Assembly (NCBI RefSeq): GCF_001984035.1
Contig: NZ_CP019449.1
Span: 1,178,001-1,242,000 of the forward strand
Origin: Sphingopyxis sp. QXT-31
GTDB taxonomy: Bacteria > Pseudomonadota > Alphaproteobacteria > Sphingomonadales > Sphingomonadaceae
Direction of reading: 5' to 3'
Length of the DNA: 64,000 bases
The notes beneath the pieces are model-generated. The model searched no databases, was not told where the DNA came from, and worked only from the letters and a program-made list of their open reading frames with translations. Shown here piece by piece: positions 1 to 7,505 of this stretch (the stretch's first letter is position 1; each line of letters begins with the position of its first letter). The position numbers and the translations under genes are program-made.

Positions 1-701
1 TCCGCGAGCATGAGGACCAGATCAAGGTCGTCCGCCAGATGCTCCGCGATTGCGACGACGAGCGCTGCCGCGCCTCGACGAAATTCGCCCTGCGCCTGCT
101 GGCGCTGACGGCCGTGCGCCCGAACGAAATTCAGAACGCCGAATGGTCGGAGTTCGAGGATCTGGACGGCCCGGCGCCGCTGTGGCGCATCCCCGCCTCG
201 CGTATGAAGGGCGACCTCGACCGCAAGGCCGATGAGGACGGCGACCATCTGGTGCCGCTGTCGACGCAGGCGGTCGAGCTGGTGCAGACGTTGCGGATGT
301 TGACCGGGAATTATCGGCTCATGTTCCCCAGCGAGCGCCACCCTCACCGCCCTATCTCCGAGAACACCCTGCGCGCGCTGCTGATCCGCGCTGGCTACTA
401 TCAACGCCACGTCCCGCACGGTTTCCGCGCGGCGTTCAGCACCATCATGAACGAGCGGCCGGACAAGCAGGAAGGCGACCGCGCCGTCATCGACCTGATG
501 CTGGCGCACGTCCCGAAAGACAAGGTCGAGGGCGCATACAACCGCGCTTCCTATATGCCGCGGCGCCGCGAGATCGCGCAGGCATGGGCCGACATCATCA
601 CCGAGGGGCTGGAAGCGCCGGCCGAGCATATCGGCAAGCCTATTCGCTGGGCGGACACCTCGCCGAAAGCACCGCGGAAGACGCTGGAGCGCGTAGGCTA
701 G
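1..701 (+). CDS. int: P4-type tyrosine integrase (5' end missing)
   Basis: Site-specific recombinase that would insert and excise the prophage. The reading frame is open from base 3, so only the C-terminal catalytic part is present. Numbering from the ATG at 39, the catalytic residues are visible: Arg27 in TAVRPNEIQNAEW, the HGFR box at 127-130, His157 in LAH and Tyr167 in AYNR, followed by the usual RRREIAQAWADII tail of P4/CP4 integrases. The N-terminal arm-binding domain lies left of the window, and the attachment site is probably there too. The stop overlaps the end of the convergent gene at 698. Confidence 0.93.
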   Translation, partial: REHEDQIKVVRQMLRDCDDERCRASTKFALRLLALTAVRPNEIQNAEWSEFEDLDGPAPLWRIPASRMKGDLDRKADEDGDHLVPLSTQAVELVQTLRMLTGNYRLMFPSERHPHRPISENTLRALLIRAGYYQRHVPHGFRAAFSTIMNERPDKQEGDRAVIDLMLAHVPKDKVEGAYNRASYMPRRREIAQAWADIITEGLEAPAEHIGKPIRWADTSPKAPRKTLERVG

Positions 702-1177
702 GTCGCCTTGCCGGCCTTTTCGTCGCGACGCTCTCGCATTTCGGCGAGATAGTCCTCATACCGGCGCCAGCTTTGGTTGGCTGGCTCGATGACCATCCCA
801 TTCGAGTGTAGAACCGTCTTGCTGCTGGTCGAATCGTCGTTGACGCCGTCGACGGTGACCGGGACAACGAACCCCTCCGCAGTCAGCGCCCAGGCGATAA
901 CCGGTGTCTGCCAAGGACTGTCGTCTTCGTCGCCCGCGTCGCCGATCATGCCGACCAAGAAGGTGTTCGGCTCGGCCGCCACCATATGAACGGGGGTTTC
1001 CATTATCTTGTCGCGCACATAGCTGCGGATTTCACATGAGGTATCGTCGGCCAGTTCGACCGAATGGACAAAGCCCTTATGTCCGGTCGGCTGGAACGTC
1101 ACCTCGCGGGGCGGGCCGATTCTTGTAATGGCCGAAACAGGCCGCGCATTGCCCTGAATGTCGTCAAAAAATCGCAT
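698..1177 (-). CDS. Hypothetical protein, last gene of the leftward early operon
   Basis: A 159-aa acidic soluble protein of unknown function with no family recognised. It has no signal peptide or membrane segment. The start is set by a strong ribosome site (GGAGG, 7 nt before the ATG at 1177). It is the promoter-distal gene of the leftward early operon, and its last codons overlap the end of the convergent integrase gene by 4 bases. Position next to int and the AlpA-like gene would fit an accessory role in the lysogeny/excision block, which is inference only. Confidence 0.75.
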   Translation of the reverse strand: MRFFDDIQGNARPVSAITRIGPPREVTFQPTGHKGFVHSVELADDTSCEIRSYVRDKIMETPVHMVAAEPNTFLVGMIGDAGDEDDSPWQTPVIAWALTAEGFVVPVTVDGVNDDSTSSKTVLHSNGMVIEPANQSWRRYEDYLAEMRERRDEKAGKAT

Positions 1178-1214
1178 TGGTTCCTCCTCGCGTAGAATGC
1201 ACAGTTGACGCTCA

Positions 1215-1463
1215 TCAGACGCGTTCGGCCAGCACTTTTTCGCGCCACGTTTTGACTTCGCGCTCGCTCCAGCGCGTCGCGGCGCCGCCCGGCTTGCACG
1301 ACTGCGGGAACTTGCCCTCGCGCATAAGGCGGTAAATCATCGTCTTCTTGATGCCCGCCAGTTCGATCACGGCCGCGAGCGGCAACAGCCGATCATCAAA
1401 GCCGTAGTCGACGGCAAAGGGCTCCTGCGGCGGCCGGGCGGCGCCTTTGGGGTTGGTCTTCAT
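1215..1463 (-). CDS. AlpA-family (MerR/excisionase-type) DNA-binding regulator
   Basis: An 82-aa winged-helix regulator of the AlpA type, the family that acts as transcription activator or excisionase for P4-like integrases. The core is seen as LLPLAAVIELAGIKKTMIYR (helix-turn-helix), then MREGKFPQSCKPGG and TRWSEREVKTWREKVLAER, the hallmark order of the family. A longer frame reaches back to 1703, but GGAGAAG lies just before the ATG at 1463 and the extra N-terminus is low-quality sequence, so the short start is preferred. Closeness to int fits a role in excision control. Confidence 0.9.
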   Translation of the reverse strand: MKTNPKGAARPPQEPFAVDYGFDDRLLPLAAVIELAGIKKTMIYRLMREGKFPQSCKPGGAATRWSEREVKTWREKVLAERV

Positions 1464-1536
1464 ATCTTCTCCAGTTTGGCGAGGGTTTCGCGGATCGAGC
1501 CGCTCCCGCCGCAAAGTCCGCAAATCCGCAAAGCGC

Positions 1537-1812
1537 TCAACATTCATCGGCGCCGACAGCCGAGCGCCAGGCCCCAGCACCGCCGGCTTTTGCGTCGTCG
1601 ACACAGCCGGTAGCCTCGTCAGGATCGGGCAACGCCGCGACCGCCTGTTCGGCCGCCCAACAAAGCACCCGGTCGAGGTCGTGCAGCTCGAGCACGGCGC
1701 CACCGAGCGCCAATTTCATCTCTCCCGGCGGCGCGCCGCGGCATTCGAGCGCGACGTTGAACTGCCACTCGTGCAGCAGCTCGGCGATCGGTCGCAAGGG
1801 TTTCGCGCTCAT
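1537..1812 (-). CDS. Hypothetical phage protein (91 aa)
   Basis: A small soluble protein starting MSAKPLRPIAELLHEWQFNV, family not recognised. The start is fixed by an ATGA overlap with the stop of the upstream gene at 1809-1812. Longer frames through this region extend to 2223 but read across the upstream genes and are shadows. It belongs to the chain of small leftward early genes. No motif points to a function. Confidence 0.65.
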   Translation of the reverse strand: MSAKPLRPIAELLHEWQFNVALECRGAPPGEMKLALGGAVLELHDLDRVLCWAAEQAVAALPDPDEATGCVDDAKAGGAGAWRSAVGADEC

Positions 1813-2051
1813 CGCACGCGTCTCCGGCCGACGCCGATCGCGTGCCGTAGCTTCTTGCTGTCGGCGAACATCGCTTCGAGTTCCTGAAATGCCCGGTCTG
1901 TGGGGCCGGATGCGATTGCATGGGCGAGATCGGAAACGGAGATGACGTCCACGCCGGGGCTGTCTTCGATTCCGCGCGAACGGCATTCTTCGCGAAGGTC
2001 GTCGCTGTCGATGTCGCTCAAGTCTACCTCGACCTCTATTCGCTTTCTCAT
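1809..2051 (-). CDS. Hypothetical phage protein (80 aa)
   Basis: An 80-aa protein with an acidic N-terminal half (MRKRIEVEVDLSDIDSDDLR) and a basic C-terminus ending RRRVR; function unknown. The ATG at 2051 is preceded by GGGAGAG and overlaps the stop of the zinc-finger gene (ATGA, 2048-2051), which favours it over the longer in-frame start at 2129. It is translationally coupled at both ends within the leftward operon. Confidence 0.7.
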   Translation of the reverse strand: MRKRIEVEVDLSDIDSDDLREECRSRGIEDSPGVDVISVSDLAHAIASGPTDRAFQELEAMFADSKKLRHAIGVGRRRVR

Positions 2052-2230
2052 TTCGGCGCTCTCCCGTCGCGACAATACCCGCAGCGCCCGTTGACGAGGC
2101 GCGGCATGTCCTCGCCGCATTGTTGGCACTCGCCAGACACGCCAGCGGGCACCGTCGCGCGCGCAGCGCGTAGGCTATGTGCGAGGTGCTGATCGGCGAG
2201 CGTCGTCGCCATGTCGACGTCATCAGCCAT
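2048..2230 (-). CDS. TraR/DksA-type small zinc-finger protein
   Basis: A 60-aa protein whose C-terminal half carries a CxxC-x16-CxxC ribbon (GECQQCGEDMPRLVNGRCGYC), the pattern of phage and plasmid TraR/DksA-like proteins. Such proteins bind the RNA polymerase secondary channel and mimic ppGpp/DksA effects. The N-terminal helix (MATTLADQHLAHSLRAARA) fits the coiled-coil part, though it is shorter than in DksA. It overlaps both neighbours (8 and 4 bases). Regulation of host transcription during infection is an inference from the family. Confidence 0.82.
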   Translation of the reverse strand: MADDVDMATTLADQHLAHSLRAARATVPAGVSGECQQCGEDMPRLVNGRCGYCRDGRAPK

Positions 2231-2477
2231 GCGACACGACCCGCGCGACTTCCTGCGCGATCAAATAGGAACTGTCGGGATAGAGCGCGACGAGCCGCCG
2301 CGCTTCACTTTCAGCCTCGTCGAACGTCGCGTGCGGCCGGGTAAGGTTGGCGCCGTCGATCTTGTGCAGACGGTACGGGCCGGGCGCGCGGATGGTGTCG
2401 CTCACGTTGTTCTCCTGTTGAGCGGTGGGGATGTCGGACTTGCTTTCGAGGAGATCGTCTTTTTCGTCCTCGGTCAT
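2223..2477 (-). CDS. Hypothetical phage protein with two plausible starts
   Basis: An 84-aa product if translation begins at the ATG at 2477, which overlaps the preceding stop in an ATGA. A second in-frame start, GTG at 2405, has a much better ribosome site (AGGAG, 6 nt away) and would give 60 aa beginning SDTIRAPGPY. The shared part resembles small phage proteins that end in a compact alpha/beta fold, but no family is recognised. Both forms may be made. Confidence 0.7.
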   Translation of the reverse strand: MTEDEKDDLLESKSDIPTAQQENNVSDTIRAPGPYRLHKIDGANLTRPHATFDEAESEARRLVALYPDSSYLIAQEVARVVSHG

Positions 2478-2797
2478 GGTCGTTGCCCTTTCAGGCGCGC
2501 CGGAAAGACCGGCGCCCAGACAATCGCCTTGCGGCCGCTCGCGTTTGGCCGGCGCTGTCCGCTGTCGCGAACCTTGCCGAGCCTCGACAGCTCGGTGAGC
2601 CGCGGCCGGATCGACAGGATCGACAAGCCGAGCTTCCCGGCGACCTCGTCCGCCGTCAGCCCGTTCGAGCACTCGACTACCGCCAGCGCACGAGCGCGCA
2701 GCAGCGGCGCGGTCGATGCGACGTGCTCCGCCGCAGCTCGGGAAGTGTCCCGATCGCGAGCGCCTGGCTGGTGCGGATAATTGAACAGGTCGGTCAT
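2474..2797 (-). CDS. Winged-helix DNA-binding phage protein
   Basis: A 107-aa protein. After a short lead containing RDRDTSRAAAEH comes a winged helix: LTADEVAGKLGLSILSIRPR is the helix-turn-helix, followed by LTELSRLGKVRDSG and a wing ending KAIVWAP. This DTSRAAAE-plus-wHTH layout is common in early genes of alphaproteobacterial phages. It is coupled by ATGA overlaps to the 40-aa gene upstream and the gene downstream. A regulatory or replication-linked DNA-binding role is inferred. Confidence 0.82.
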   Translation of the reverse strand: MTDLFNYPHQPGARDRDTSRAAAEHVASTAPLLRARALAVVECSNGLTADEVAGKLGLSILSIRPRLTELSRLGKVRDSGQRRPNASGRKAIVWAPVFPARLKGQRP

Positions 2798-2916
2798 AGC
2801 CCGCCCCGGACGAGCGCCGGCTCCGGCGCCGCGCACCCGTCGACCAGCGCTGCCTCCGCACCGACGAAGATCAGCGTCGTGACGAAGATGAAGTGCGATC
2901 GACGGCGCGCGCTCAT
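2794..2916 (-). CDS. Very small hydrophobic protein (40 aa)
   Basis: A 40-aa frame beginning MSARRRSHFIFVTTLIFVGA fills exactly the gap between its neighbours. Its ATG overlaps the upstream stop (ATGA at 2913-2916) and its TGA overlaps the downstream start (ATGA at 2794-2797). Two perfect couplings in one short frame are unlikely by chance. A positively charged start followed by about 14 hydrophobic residues suggests a single membrane helix. Function unknown. Confidence 0.62.
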   Translation of the reverse strand: MSARRRSHFIFVTTLIFVGAEAALVDGCAAPEPALVRGGL

Positions 2917-3137
2917 GCCGCGGGCCTCGGCCCGGTGTCGTCGCCGACCAGCAGCGCACGAAACTCATTCCAGAGGCGCACGACCTCCAGCGATAGGGAA
3001 AGGCGCGCGGCGCGCTCCTCGGGCGTGTCCCAGTCGGGCGCGCATTCGGCGTACATTCGATTGAGCCGGATGGCGGCGGCGTCAAATGCCGCCCACGCGA
3101 CCTCGGCGGGCGAATTGCTGGCAGCGACATGGATCAT
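2913..3137 (-). CDS. Hypothetical phage protein (74 aa)
   Basis: A mostly alpha-helical 74-aa protein with the segments AWAAFDAAAIRLNRMYAE and LSLSLEVVRLWNEFRALLV; family not recognised. It is joined to the genes on both sides by ATGA overlaps, which fixes the start and supports the frame. No membrane segment and no cysteine pattern for metal binding were seen. Confidence 0.72.
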   Translation of the reverse strand: MIHVAASNSPAEVAWAAFDAAAIRLNRMYAECAPDWDTPEERAARLSLSLEVVRLWNEFRALLVGDDTGPRPAA

Positions 3138-3613
3138 GCGAAGGCCTCCTCGGGCTTAGATGCTGTCATGGCGCGCTCACGCGCTTCCAGCTGCTCGGGG
3201 CTGAGAAACCGCAGGTAGTTCCTCGCCCCTCCCCGCTTCATGCCGAGCGCTTCGTCGATGACGGAGTAGCGGTCGCCAGCGACCAGCATGTCGATGCCGA
3301 GGCGGCGGCGGTGCAGGAGCCGCTCCGACTCCTCGGGCGAAACCCCCGCGATACGATCGCCGAGCCGCTTCTTCGCCTGCGTGAAGGTGCATCCGTAGGG
3401 GTGGAACTTGTCGCGGCCGCAGGGACATTTTGGAAGTGTGCCCTGCAACTTCATGATCGCGATGAAGGGCTCGGTCTGACGGCGCACGGTTTCGGTGCTC
3501 AGTCCGGTGACGGCGCAGAGATCGCGGAGGCTTTCGATCGACGGGAGAAGTTCGACCATCAAAGCGAGCGTCTCGGGAGGAACTGCCGAAGAGATGCGTT
3601 CCATCTTCATCAC
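3134..3613 (-). CDS. HTH protein with a Cys-rich segment
   Basis: A 159-aa protein. Residues about 25-50 (SLRDLCAVTGLSTETVRRQ) read as a helix-turn-helix, followed by a CPCGRDKFHPYGC segment that may bind zinc, and then a second helical part with RYSVIDEALGMKRGGARNYL that also looks HTH-like. It may be a phage sequence-specific regulator with two DNA-contacting parts. The start overlaps the stop of the HerA-like ATPase gene by ATGA. Confidence 0.75.
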   Translation of the reverse strand: MMKMERISSAVPPETLALMVELLPSIESLRDLCAVTGLSTETVRRQTEPFIAIMKLQGTLPKCPCGRDKFHPYGCTFTQAKKRLGDRIAGVSPEESERLLHRRRLGIDMLVAGDRYSVIDEALGMKRGGARNYLRFLSPEQLEARERAMTASKPEEAFA

Positions 3614-4854
3614 CCTACCCTCTGGAATGGGATGACGACCTCGTCGGCGTCCTCGCCCTCGCCGTCATCGGCCAGCAAGAGCGCCTGCATGTCCTCGGGC
3701 CGCAAGGTAGGCAGCGGCGTGATGCCCTTCTCAGGCCCAGCCTTGCCCTGCGTCATGCAGGGGCCGACCGTCACCATCACCGGCCGGCGCGCGACGGCGG
3801 GGCCGAGGCCGAGGAAGGTGCCGCGCTCGAGGTTGCGGACCCGCTCGCCGTCGGGGCGCTGCAACCCGAGCAGATCGCAAGCACGGTTGATGTCGATGTC
3901 GAGGAAGGTCCGGCCTAGGAGGAAGTTGCTCGCCTCAGCCGCGACATTCTTGTGAAGCTTCGACAGGCGCTGCGTCGCGATGATGCCTGCGAGGCCACGT
4001 TTACGGCCGCGACACATGAGGTTCTGCATCGCCTGCAAGCTGGCTTTCCGGATGTCACGGTCCTCGCCGTTGTCGCCGGTCGGCGCAAATAGATGCGCCT
4101 CGTCGACGGCCACGATGGCCGGGTGCCAATGCTCGGCCGGCGCGTCGAACAACCCGCCGAGGAAGGCCGCGACCGCATCCATCTGCCCGTCGATGTCGAG
4201 CCCGTCGAGATTGACGACGACCGAGCCGCGCAGTTGGCGAACCTTGCCCGCGATATTCGACAGCCGAGACGGTTTATGCACAGCCGCGTCGATGACGGTA
4301 TGGCCGAACGCCCCGCCGAAGCCGACGAAGTCGCCCTCCGGGTCGATGATGACCTGCTGCACGATGCCGGCGCATTCTTCGAGGATGCGGCGCAGAAGGT
4401 GCGTCTTGCCGCTCCCGCTGTTGCCCTGAATGAGCAAACGGGTTGTCAGCAGTTCTTCCAGATCGACGAACGCCTTGCCGTCAATCCGCTCGCCAATTTC
4501 GAGCGCGTTGTCACCGACCGGCTCGACCGGCGCGGTAAAAGCGGCCTGAGCCTGCTCGGGTGAAGTCAGCCGCGGCCCCGCTGGGGGGGATGAGGGGGGC
4601 GAGAGCCGCGGCTGACCCGGCGCGGGGGCGACGCGCCGAACGGGTTCGATATAGCGCGCCTCGGCGGCACGCTCGGCGGCGTCAGGCGAAAGGTGCTCGG
4701 GCAACCCTTCCTCTTTCCGCCACCAGATGATGTTGTTGACCGAGGTGTCGCATCCGTCTGCGATTTCGCGGTCGGTTTGCCCAGCTTCGTGCAAGGCGCG
4801 GGCGAGCGCCTTTTGCACGTCGCCGAACGGAGAGCCGGAGCGGTTCAGCATCAT
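3610..4854 (-). CDS. HerA/FtsK-type ATPase with N-terminal HTH
   Basis: A 414-aa P-loop ATPase of the HerA/DUF87 group, which pump or remodel DNA as hexamers. Walker A is GNSGSGKT (144-151), a DPEGDF element follows at 171-176, and Walker B is IVAVDEAH (247-254). The segment RKRGLAGIIATQRLSKL (284-300) is the arginine/sensor region typical of the family. Residues 25-50 (QTDREIADGCDTSVNNIIWW) form a helix-turn-helix, and a proline-rich linker joins the two parts. It is translationally coupled to the ParB-like gene, suggesting joint action on DNA. A role in phage DNA handling or in defence is possible; which is not known. Confidence 0.87.
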   Translation of the reverse strand: MMLNRSGSPFGDVQKALARALHEAGQTDREIADGCDTSVNNIIWWRKEEGLPEHLSPDAAERAAEARYIEPVRRVAPAPGQPRLSPPSSPPAGPRLTSPEQAQAAFTAPVEPVGDNALEIGERIDGKAFVDLEELLTTRLLIQGNSGSGKTHLLRRILEECAGIVQQVIIDPEGDFVGFGGAFGHTVIDAAVHKPSRLSNIAGKVRQLRGSVVVNLDGLDIDGQMDAVAAFLGGLFDAPAEHWHPAIVAVDEAHLFAPTGDNGEDRDIRKASLQAMQNLMCRGRKRGLAGIIATQRLSKLHKNVAAEASNFLLGRTFLDIDINRACDLLGLQRPDGERVRNLERGTFLGLGPAVARRPVMVTVGPCMTQGKAGPEKGITPLPTLRPEDMQALLLADDGEGEDADEVVIPFQRVG

Positions 4855-6002
4855 TCAGCCTCCGCCTCGGCGTAGGCCTCTTCCATCGCCTTGAGCATGG
4901 AGTCGATGCGGTCCTGCCCGCTTTCGACGCCCTCGGTCGCTTCCTTCCAGCCGGGAATGCCGACCTCGGAAAGAACACTGGTCATCAGATCGGCATCGAT
5001 CGGCCGCTCGTCCTTTTCCCGGCTCTGGATGAAGATGCAGAGGCCTGTGAAGATGGCACCGCCGCCGACCAGAACCATGCCGTCGAATGCCTGCGCGATC
5101 ATGGTCAACGCCCGCGTGGCAATTTCCTTGCCCTGCGAGACCAGCGCCTTCTTGATCGCCTGGGTGAAGATGACCTCGCCCGGCTGCCAATACTGCCACG
5201 CCTGATTGCGGCCGACGACCAACCCCGCCTCCGTAACCACGCTGTTGATCGCGATGGCCTTCGCGTCGCCAGCGGCGACGGCAGCGTGGAAGTCGTCCAG
5301 CGTGGACATCGCGCGGCGGCTGCGATTGGCCTGAACAAACAGCTCGGCTTCCTGCTGCGGGTCGTCGAAGTCGAAAACAACCACGGGCAGGTCGCGGATG
5401 TCGCCGCGAAGGGCGGCGCCCTCTTTGCGGTGCTGGCCGTCGATGACATATAGCTCGCCGTTGCGGCGCGAGACGATCAGGGGCAAGCAAAGGCGCCAGT
5501 CCCAATTTTCGGCGATCGTGCGAATCAGTTTCTTGGATGCTCCGCCCTCGATCGAGCGCTGGTAGCTGTCGTCGACTTTCAATTGGTCAATCTGCGCGAA
5601 CTGCGGAGCGGGCGGCGAGCCGATCATCGGCTTGATGCGCAGCGGCTTGTCTGTTTCGCGCTTCGCTGCGCGGGACACTTGAAACTCTTCGGCCTTGCGC
5701 TCCCGGCGCGCCTCGATCGACTTGGTGAGGTCGTCAACGACCGCGTTGTCAGGGCCGGCCGCGGCAGCAAGCTTCGCGGGCATTCCCTTAGGATGGCAGG
5801 CGTAGACTTGGCCGTTCAGATCAAATACGGCGAAGCCGAGCTCGACGATTGTGGCGCCATCGGCGGCGTCGATGGTGAAGCTGCCGTTCTCAGCGACATC
5901 CGGCGAGAACATGCTCTCGACAACCCAGCCAGGAAGCTCCTTCCCAACGGCGTTGATCCAAATTTTTGATGGGGCATTAATTGATTTAACGTCGGCAGCC
6001 AT
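4851..6002 (-). CDS. ParB/sulfiredoxin-fold (DGQHR) domain protein
   Basis: A 383-aa protein, first gene of the leftward operon. The ParB-like core spans about residues 135-235. It contains VDDSYQRS, the family signature VIDGQHRKEGA (187-197) and a downstream VQANRSRRAMS motif. The N-terminal 120 residues and the helical C-terminus are not recognised. Members of this fold bind DNA or act as CTP-dependent clamps or nucleases. The start is supported by AGGAGG before the ATG. Adjacent operators at 6072-6118 suggest repression in the lysogen. Confidence 0.85.
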   Translation of the reverse strand: MAADVKSINAPSKIWINAVGKELPGWVVESMFSPDVAENGSFTIDAADGATIVELGFAVFDLNGQVYACHPKGMPAKLAAAAGPDNAVVDDLTKSIEARRERKAEEFQVSRAAKRETDKPLRIKPMIGSPPAPQFAQIDQLKVDDSYQRSIEGGASKKLIRTIAENWDWRLCLPLIVSRRNGELYVIDGQHRKEGAALRGDIRDLPVVVFDFDDPQQEAELFVQANRSRRAMSTLDDFHAAVAAGDAKAIAINSVVTEAGLVVGRNQAWQYWQPGEVIFTQAIKKALVSQGKEIATRALTMIAQAFDGMVLVGGGAIFTGLCIFIQSREKDERPIDADLMTSVLSEVGIPGWKEATEGVESGQDRIDSMLKAMEEAYAEAEAE

Positions 6003-6071
6003 GAGCCTACCTCCTGCTAGAGTGACACCAGCGTCTTCGGCCCGGAAGCGATCTGCTGATTTCGTCTAGCT

Positions 6072-6118
6072 ATTGGAAATTTATCATGTCGTCAACGAGT
6101 TCTTGATAAATTTCCAAT
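6072..6118. promoter_or_regulatory. Paired operators for the phage repressor, left control region
   Basis: A perfect 16-bp inverted repeat (arms 6071-6086 and 6104-6119). Each arm holds a 15-bp pseudo-palindrome: TTGGAAATTTATCAT at 6073-6087 and TTGATAAATTTCCAA at 6103-6117. The second is repeated exactly at 7541-7555 beside the CI-like repressor gene. The pair sits between the ParB-like operon and the MerR-like gene, as an OL-type site would. Confidence 0.78.
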
Positions 6119-6126
6119 ATCCGCCG

Positions 6127-6185
6127 AAAGGGGCTGCACCCTTTACAAAGGGGTTAAACCCCTTTAAAGAGAGTGGCACCCCTTT
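6127..6185. promoter_or_regulatory. Three tandem AAAGGGG/CCCCTTT palindromes
   Basis: Three imperfect palindromes lie in tandem at 6127-6144, 6147-6165 and 6166-6185. They begin 19-20 bp apart, about two helical turns, directly before the ribosome site of the MerR-like gene at 6195. The middle one is AAAGGGGTTAAACCCCTTT. Such an array suggests cooperative binding, perhaps by the product of the adjacent gene. Confidence 0.6.
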
Positions 6186-6194
6186 GGAGGCCTT

Positions 6195-6950
6195 ATGTCA
6201 CGATACAAAATCTCTGGTGCCACCGTGCCAACTGGCCCGTTCACTCGCGGCAAGGTGGCTCGCTTTACCGGCTTGCAGGACGAGGTTTTGTCGCACTGGA
6301 CAAAGGAAGGGCTTCTGGTCCCGATTAATGATGCCAGTGGACCCGGCAGGCCCAAAGAGTTTGACCAGCTCGAAGTCCAAAAAGCGGCCGTGCTTAAGCA
6401 GATGCGAGAATTTGGGTGCGGAATAGACGCACTAAAATGGTTTGCCTCTATCGTTGACAGGGCGCGAGTGATTGCAGCGGAATCGCCCCTGTTCCCCCTT
6501 CACCGAATATGGGAGCTGGCGCACGTCCGAAGATCTACCGATCAGTTTTTGGAGGGAAAGCGTGTTCGCGTGTGGGACAGGGTCGACGGAGATCTTGTCG
6601 ATGTGCCGGCCCAGTCTCTAGAAGAAATTGCCCTCCACCACTTAAACCCAGGCGGCGGTGTAGAGGCAGAGGCGGCAGAAGTAGCGGCGGCCGTCGACAT
6701 AGTTAAAAAATATCCGACATCTCTAGACTTTCAAGCGATGCTAGTCGGCCCGGCCTTTACTGAAAATTACATCCTCGATCGGAGGACAAACGGGATTTTC
6801 CTGATGTGGCCGACGCCAAAAGGGTGGGAGCTCTACGAAGATTCGGACACGAACATGAGCGGTCTTATGAAGCCGCCGCTTGCAGGGATCATGATTTACG
6901 TCACTCGTGTCATGCGTGATCTGTGGATGATCGACGATGTGCTTCTCTGA
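6195..6950 (+). CDS. MerR-like winged-helix regulator with unknown C-terminal domain
   Basis: A 251-aa protein with an N-terminal MerR-type DNA-binding domain: FTRGKVARFTGLQDEVLSHW is the helix-turn-helix, and GLLVP..GRPKEFDQLEVQKA is the wing and following helix. The rest (about 90-251) is unrecognised and may be a ligand or multimerisation domain. GGAGG precedes the ATG. Codon choice is visibly more AT-rich than in the flanking genes, which suggests separate acquisition. It lies between the two operator regions and is convergent with the repressor gene, so it may be a second lysogeny-control protein. Confidence 0.75.
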   Translation: MSRYKISGATVPTGPFTRGKVARFTGLQDEVLSHWTKEGLLVPINDASGPGRPKEFDQLEVQKAAVLKQMREFGCGIDALKWFASIVDRARVIAAESPLFPLHRIWELAHVRRSTDQFLEGKRVRVWDRVDGDLVDVPAQSLEEIALHHLNPGGGVEAEAAEVAAAVDIVKKYPTSLDFQAMLVGPAFTENYILDRRTNGIFLMWPTPKGWELYEDSDTNMSGLMKPPLAGIMIYVTRVMRDLWMIDDVLL

Positions 6951-7036
6951 GATTGTTGGTCATGCCGACTTGCCAGTCGAGGGCGCCAGTGGCTGCGGCT
7001 GCCGCCGGCGTCACTGCGCCGTCACGATGTCGAAAC

Positions 7037-7489
7037 TCATTTGGTGGCAGCGCGAACTGCAGTCTCTTCTTCGCGATCCGCCTCGGCTTTCGGATGCGCG
7101 CTGGAAAGCGTGGAATGAAGATCGTCAGGAAGCTGAAGAATCTGTGATACGACTTCGGCGAGGTATCGCGCCCTCTTGTCGTACCGCTTCGGAGCATCGG
7201 GCAGCGCCTCAAGGATTGCCCGTTCTAATCGTTCCACCGACGCCGTTGGGCTCAAACGTCCATGAGCTTCGCCCAAGAAAAACTCAGGCAGGGTAATCCC
7301 CTGAACCTCGATCACGCTTCTGAGGTTGCCAACACTAGGCTCGCTGCCGTTCTTCAAGTTAGTGAAGAACGACGTGTTGACCCCCGCGTCACTGGCCCAC
7401 TGATTGTTCGAGTAGCCGTCGGGACGAGGCAGACTCATCAAGCGATCATAGATTTCGCGCGCGCGCCTGGCTGATTCTTCACGTTTCAA
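7037..7489 (-). CDS. CI-like XRE-family phage repressor
   Basis: A 150-aa helix-turn-helix repressor. The core is WASDAGVNTSFFTNLKNG followed by PSVGNLRSVIEVQGITLPEFF, the CI/XRE recognition region. The frame is open to an ATG at 7555, but that start would place two operator copies inside the coding region and has no ribosome site. The TTG at 7489 has GGAG 8 nt upstream and leaves the operators in the promoter, so it is preferred. There is no visible self-cleavage Ser/Lys peptidase domain; the C-terminal part is short and charged, so induction may not use RecA-driven autocleavage. Confidence 0.85.
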   Translation of the reverse strand: MKREESARRAREIYDRLMSLPRPDGYSNNQWASDAGVNTSFFTNLKNGSEPSVGNLRSVIEVQGITLPEFFLGEAHGRLSPTASVERLERAILEALPDAPKRYDKRARYLAEVVSQILQLPDDLHSTLSSAHPKAEADREEETAVRAATK

Positions 7490-7505
7490 ATTCGATCTCC
7501 ATCCG

